Assembly (NCBI GenBank): GCA_029260985.1
Contig: JAJDCE010000101.1
Coordinates: 1 to 7,336, forward strand
DNA: 7,336 nt
Source: Patescibacteria group bacterium
GTDB taxonomy: Bacteria; Patescibacteriota; Gracilibacteria; UM-FILTER-43-11
Reading direction: 5' to 3'
Shown here: in pieces, positions 4,543 to 7,336 of the stretch
How positions within the stretch are numbered: the stretch's first letter is position 1
Layout: every line of letters starts with the position of its first letter
Made by a program: the position numbers and the translations under genes
Notes under the pieces: model-generated
What the model was told of the DNA's origin: nothing
The model's database searches: none
What the model saw: only the letters and a program-made list of their open reading frames with translations

Positions 4543-7250
4543 GCGTCGCGATGAACGTCGAGGTGGGTCTGGGGCTGGTGCTGGAGCTCACCGACGCCCG
4601 CGCGGCGGCCGCCGCCGTGGCCGGGGGAAAGGGCGCCGCTCTCGCGCGCTTGGCGACTCGAGGTCTGCCCGTGCCGGAGGGCGCCGTGGTCACTACCGAA
4701 GCGTTCGCTGCCTTCTGCGAAACCTTCGACCTGCCAAGCAAAGTGGCGTCGCTTGTTGCGGATGACGACGGTGGTGATTGCTTTGACGGAAGACTCGCGT
4801 CGCTACGAGACGAGATCCGCAGAGCCGAGATTCCCGACGGAGTTACAATAGCGTTGCGCGCCTACGTCACGCACATGGAGCAAGCGCACGGCTCCGAGCA
4901 GCTCTGGGCAGTGCGATCTTCCGCGGTTGCCGAGGACGGGGATCGCGCCAGCTTCGCGGGCCAGCACGATACTGTGCTCGGGGTGCGTGGGTACGATCAG
5001 ATCGTTGGCGCCCTGCGCACTTGCTGGGCGAGCTTCCTGAATCTCCACGCCGTCCGTTATCGCCAGGTGAGGCAGATGTGTGATTTTCGCGGCGCCGTCG
5101 TGGTTCAAAGTCTGGTGGATGCGGAGTCGGCTGGTGTCGCGTTCACTGCCGATCCGGTGCGCGGTGACGGGAGCCGCATCGTCATCAACTCCAACTTCGG
5201 GCTGGGCGAGTCCGTCGTCGGCGGCAAGGTCACTCCGGACATGTTTGCAGTCGACAAAGCCTCTCTCGCCGTCATCGAGTGCGCGATTGCCGACAAGTCG
5301 CACGAAGTCGTCGCCGCTCCCGGCGGTTGCGCACCGCGGCCCCTCGACACCTCGCGTCGGCAGATGCCGTCGCTGACCGACGACCAGATCCAAGCGGTGG
5401 CCGAACTGGGCCTTGCGCTCGAACAGCAAGAGCGGCACCCCGTCGATTACGAGTGGGCGGTGCGGGGAGACCGCGAGTACCTGCTGCAATCGCGACCGAT
5501 CACCTGCCGTGTCGCAAATGACGCCGATTCGCACGATGCACCGGCGCCGGGTTGGCACCCCGAGCTCGACACGCCGATCGATCCGGAGTTCCCGCTCTAC
5601 TCGAACGGCAACATCAGCGAGGTGCTGCCGGGCTGTATCACGCCGTTGTCGTGGAGTTATGTCGGCGCCGCAATCGATCACAGCTTCCGCGCCCAGGCGC
5701 GCGCGCTGGGCGTTCCCGACGACCCGCGCCGCGAGTTTCGCTCGCTCGGGTACTTCTTCTTCCGTCCCTACCTCTGTGTCTCGTTCCTCTCCGAGCTCCC
5801 CAGTCGGGTCCCCGGGGTCTCTCCCGATGTCCTCTACGAGGAGTTGATCGGTCCTCCCCCTCAGCGGACGCCGGCCTTCGGCTGGGCCGATCTGGACCCG
5901 CGGCGTCTGCTTCGCCTGGCGGCAGTCATGATCGACGTTCGCAGCCGACTCGGGCGTGCCGCGGAGCTCGAGGCCTCGGTGCACGCAGAACGGAAAGGCA
6001 CCACGGCCGCAGGGTTGCGTGCGTGGAGTGATGAGGCACTCCTCGAATCCGTGCGACCGAGCGCTGCCAATTCAGAGGCCTCCATCGTTCACGTGTGGGC
6101 GTCCAGCTTTGCGGTGTCGCTCTTTGGCATCCTCAGAGCGCTCTGCGAGCGCTGGCTCGGTGACAACGAGGCCGTGCTGGCGGCACGGCTGGTGACCGGA
6201 ATTGGCGGTATGCCCAGCGCCGACCCGGCCTTCGCTCTCGAGGAACTCGCCGACCTTGTTCGGTCCTCACCGCAGTTGATGGCGGCGTTCGCCAACGAAG
6301 CGGAGGATCGACGTCTACTCGCGCGGTTGCGCGATTCGCAGGATACCGCCGGGCACTCGTTCTGCCGGGAGCTCGATGTCTTCCTGGATCGCTTCGGCCA
6401 CCGCGCAGTATGTGAGGCCGAGTTCCGCAACCCATGCTGGCGTGAGAACCCGACGCAGGTCATCGGAATGCTGCGAAATGTATTGGCACCGGGCGCCACT
6501 CGCGCATCCGATCTGCGCGTCCGCCAGCGGGAAGTGCGCGAACGAGCCACGCGAGAGTCGCGCGCGCGACTCTCAGCGCCGCGTCGCCGGACACTGACCT
6601 TCGTGCTCGAGCGCACAAGGCATTTTCTCGCGCAGCGCGAACAGCTCAAGGATCTGATCGTTCTCGGCTCCGACCGCGCCCGCCGTGTCTACACCGAGCT
6701 GCGGATAAGACTGGTGGAACGCCGTCAGCTCGCCGATGACGACTCGATCTTCTTCCTACTCGGGAGCGAGGTAGAGGCCCTGGCGCGCAAGTCCATGTCT
6801 GCCGCGACCGCAGCGGAGTGCGTCGCGCGTCGCCGCGCCGAGTATCGCATTAGCGAACGACTCTCGTTGCCGGGGATTCAACGTGACACGGCCCGCTGGC
6901 TCGAGACGGCCGAGCCTGAGAGCGATAGTGGTCTGCGCGGACTCGGCGTCAGCCCCGGAAGCGCCGAGGGTATCGCCCGCGTGGTGCTCGACCCGCGAAA
7001 AGACGGCCACATCGCGCCGGGGGAAATTCTGGTGTGCCCGGTGACCGACGCGGGCTGGACTCCACTCTTCGTCAGCGCTGCGGCTCTCGTCGTCGAAGTC
7101 GGCGGCTTGCTCTCGCACGGCTCGGTGGTCGCTCGTGAATACGGCCTGCCCGCCGTGGTTGGGGTCGCGGGAGCCACCCGCCGCATTCGCAGCGGAGACC
7201 GGCTGCGCGTCGACGCCAACTCGGGAAGCGTAGTCATCTTGCCCTCGTAA
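4539..7250 (+). CDS. Rph/PigC-like ATP-dependent dikinase (PPDK N-terminal ATP-grasp plus PEP-utiliser phosphohistidine domain)
   Basis: From ATG 4539 the product is 903 residues, close to the usual 850-900 of rifampin phosphotransferase (Rph) relatives. Residues 1-320 form a PPDK-type ATP-binding domain: GGKGAALARL (29-38, K31), WAVRSSAVAEDGDRASFAGQ (123-142, R126) and YEWAVRGDREYLLQSRPIT (304-322). The linker carries NISEVLPGCITPLSW (358-372) and DRFGHRAVCEAEFRNPCWRENP (617-638), both matching motifs I recall from Rph-like proteins. Residues 800-903 are the swivelling domain, with VVEVGGLLSHGSVVAREYGLP (851-871). H860 is the phospho-accepting histidine. The PEP/pyruvate TIM barrel of true PEP synthase and PPDK is absent, so it should move an ATP-derived phosphate from H860 to an unknown acceptor, or activate one as PigC does. 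An upstream in-frame start would overlap the glycosyltransferase; ATG 4551 is an alternative. Family strong, substrate unknown. Confidence 0.88.
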   Translation: MSVAMNVEVGLGLVLELTDARAAAAAVAGGKGAALARLATRGLPVPEGAVVTTEAFAAFCETFDLPSKVASLVADDDGGDCFDGRLASLRDEIRRAEIPDGVTIALRAYVTHMEQAHGSEQLWAVRSSAVAEDGDRASFAGQHDTVLGVRGYDQIVGALRTCWASFLNLHAVRYRQVRQMCDFRGAVVVQSLVDAESAGVAFTADPVRGDGSRIVINSNFGLGESVVGGKVTPDMFAVDKASLAVIECAIADKSHEVVAAPGGCAPRPLDTSRRQMPSLTDDQIQAVAELGLALEQQERHPVDYEWAVRGDREYLLQSRPITCRVANDADSHDAPAPGWHPELDTPIDPEFPLYSNGNISEVLPGCITPLSWSYVGAAIDHSFRAQARALGVPDDPRREFRSLGYFFFRPYLCVSFLSELPSRVPGVSPDVLYEELIGPPPQRTPAFGWADLDPRRLLRLAAVMIDVRSRLGRAAELEASVHAERKGTTAAGLRAWSDEALLESVRPSAANSEASIVHVWASSFAVSLFGILRALCERWLGDNEAVLAARLVTGIGGMPSADPAFALEELADLVRSSPQLMAAFANEAEDRRLLARLRDSQDTAGHSFCRELDVFLDRFGHRAVCEAEFRNPCWRENPTQVIGMLRNVLAPGATRASDLRVRQREVRERATRESRARLSAPRRRTLTFVLERTRHFLAQREQLKDLIVLGSDRARRVYTELRIRLVERRQLADDDSIFFLLGSEVEALARKSMSAATAAECVARRRAEYRISERLSLPGIQRDTARWLETAEPESDSGLRGLGVSPGSAEGIARVVLDPRKDGHIAPGEILVCPVTDAGWTPLFVSAAALVVEVGGLLSHGSVVAREYGLPAVVGVAGATRRIRSGDRLRVDANSGSVVILPS

Positions 7251-7336
7251 CGCTGACCACAGGCCCGCCCTATCGACCTTCCTCAGAACGGCGGCGTGGG
7301 AGTGCCGCCGGACTCAGACGTCCTGGTTGCTGTCGA
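7251..7336. other. Right-edge intergenic tail, no gene called
   Basis: These 86 bases follow the dikinase stop. On the minus strand one frame entering from the right edge runs 17 codons to a TGA at 7283-7285, and could be the end of a convergent gene. On the plus strand a GTG at 7296 opens a frame that runs off the edge. Neither is long enough to support. Confidence 0.3.
7289..7310 (+). terminator. Possible terminator hairpin after the dikinase gene
   Basis: CGGCGGC (7289-7295) pairs perfectly with GCCGCCG (7304-7310) across an 8-base loop, 38 bases after the stop. There is no T-tract, so termination is uncertain. The hairpin would lie inside coding sequence if either edge frame is real. Confidence 0.35.

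Noticed and set aside
4803..5984. Minus-strand frame of 393 codons opposite the dikinase
   Set aside because: It lies antisense to the conserved ATP-binding domain, shows no recognisable motif, and has the composition of a reverse-frame shadow.
7283..7336. C-terminus of a convergent minus-strand gene (17 codons ending at TGA 7283-7285) or a plus-strand start at GTG 7296
   Set aside because: Both are too short at the edge, without motif or ribosome binding site, and they conflict with the hairpin at 7289-7310. More flanking sequence would settle it.

Overview
The window is GC-rich and densely coding, with mostly G or C at third codon positions. It looks like a fragment of an environmental bacterial chromosome. 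The best lineage hint is the C-terminal module of the first secreted protein: a threonine/proline linker followed by two EF-hand loops of the form DxDGNGxxxxNEL with flanking cysteines. I associate this style with uncultured 'deltaproteobacterial' genomes such as Candidatus Binatia/Binatota. DUF3604 and cysteine-tailed beta-helix proteins fit the same impression. This is recollection, not a computed assignment.

Layout, left to right. (1) Bases 1-295, minus strand: the first 98 codons of a membrane-anchored DUF3604/PHP-type metallohydrolase, starting with GTG and running off the left edge. (2) Bases 296-653: a divergent intergenic region with no convincing gene, but several short inverted repeats, one resembling a TCGA-centred REP element. 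(3) Bases 654-2111: a secreted modular protein with a signal peptide, a beta-rich four-fold repeated domain, a Thr/Pro linker with 66-nt tandem repeats, and a paired EF-hand (dockerin-like) tail. (4) Bases 2159-3106: a secreted right-handed beta-helix protein with a very regular 21-residue rung, 47 bases downstream behind a strong ribosome binding site, and closed by a 13-bp GC-rich hairpin. (5) Bases 3335-4519: a membrane-bound family 2 glycosyltransferase. (6) Bases 4539-7250: a 903-residue ATP-grasp plus phosphohistidine swivel-domain enzyme resembling rifampin phosphotransferase (Rph) or PigC rather than true PEP synthase. (7) Bases 7251-7336: a short tail with one GC hairpin.

Genes 3 and 4 look like a two-gene unit for extracellular proteins. 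Genes 5 and 6 look like a second unit, 19 bases apart and linked by two ATGA stop/start overlaps through an eight-codon minicistron. A glycosyltransferase beside an Rph/PigC-like dikinase suggests joint modification of a lipid or small molecule of unknown identity. I see no CRISPR array, tRNA, rRNA, transposase or recognisable defence system. The most promising candidates for something undescribed are the glycosyltransferase/dikinase pair and the secreted EF-hand-tailed protein.
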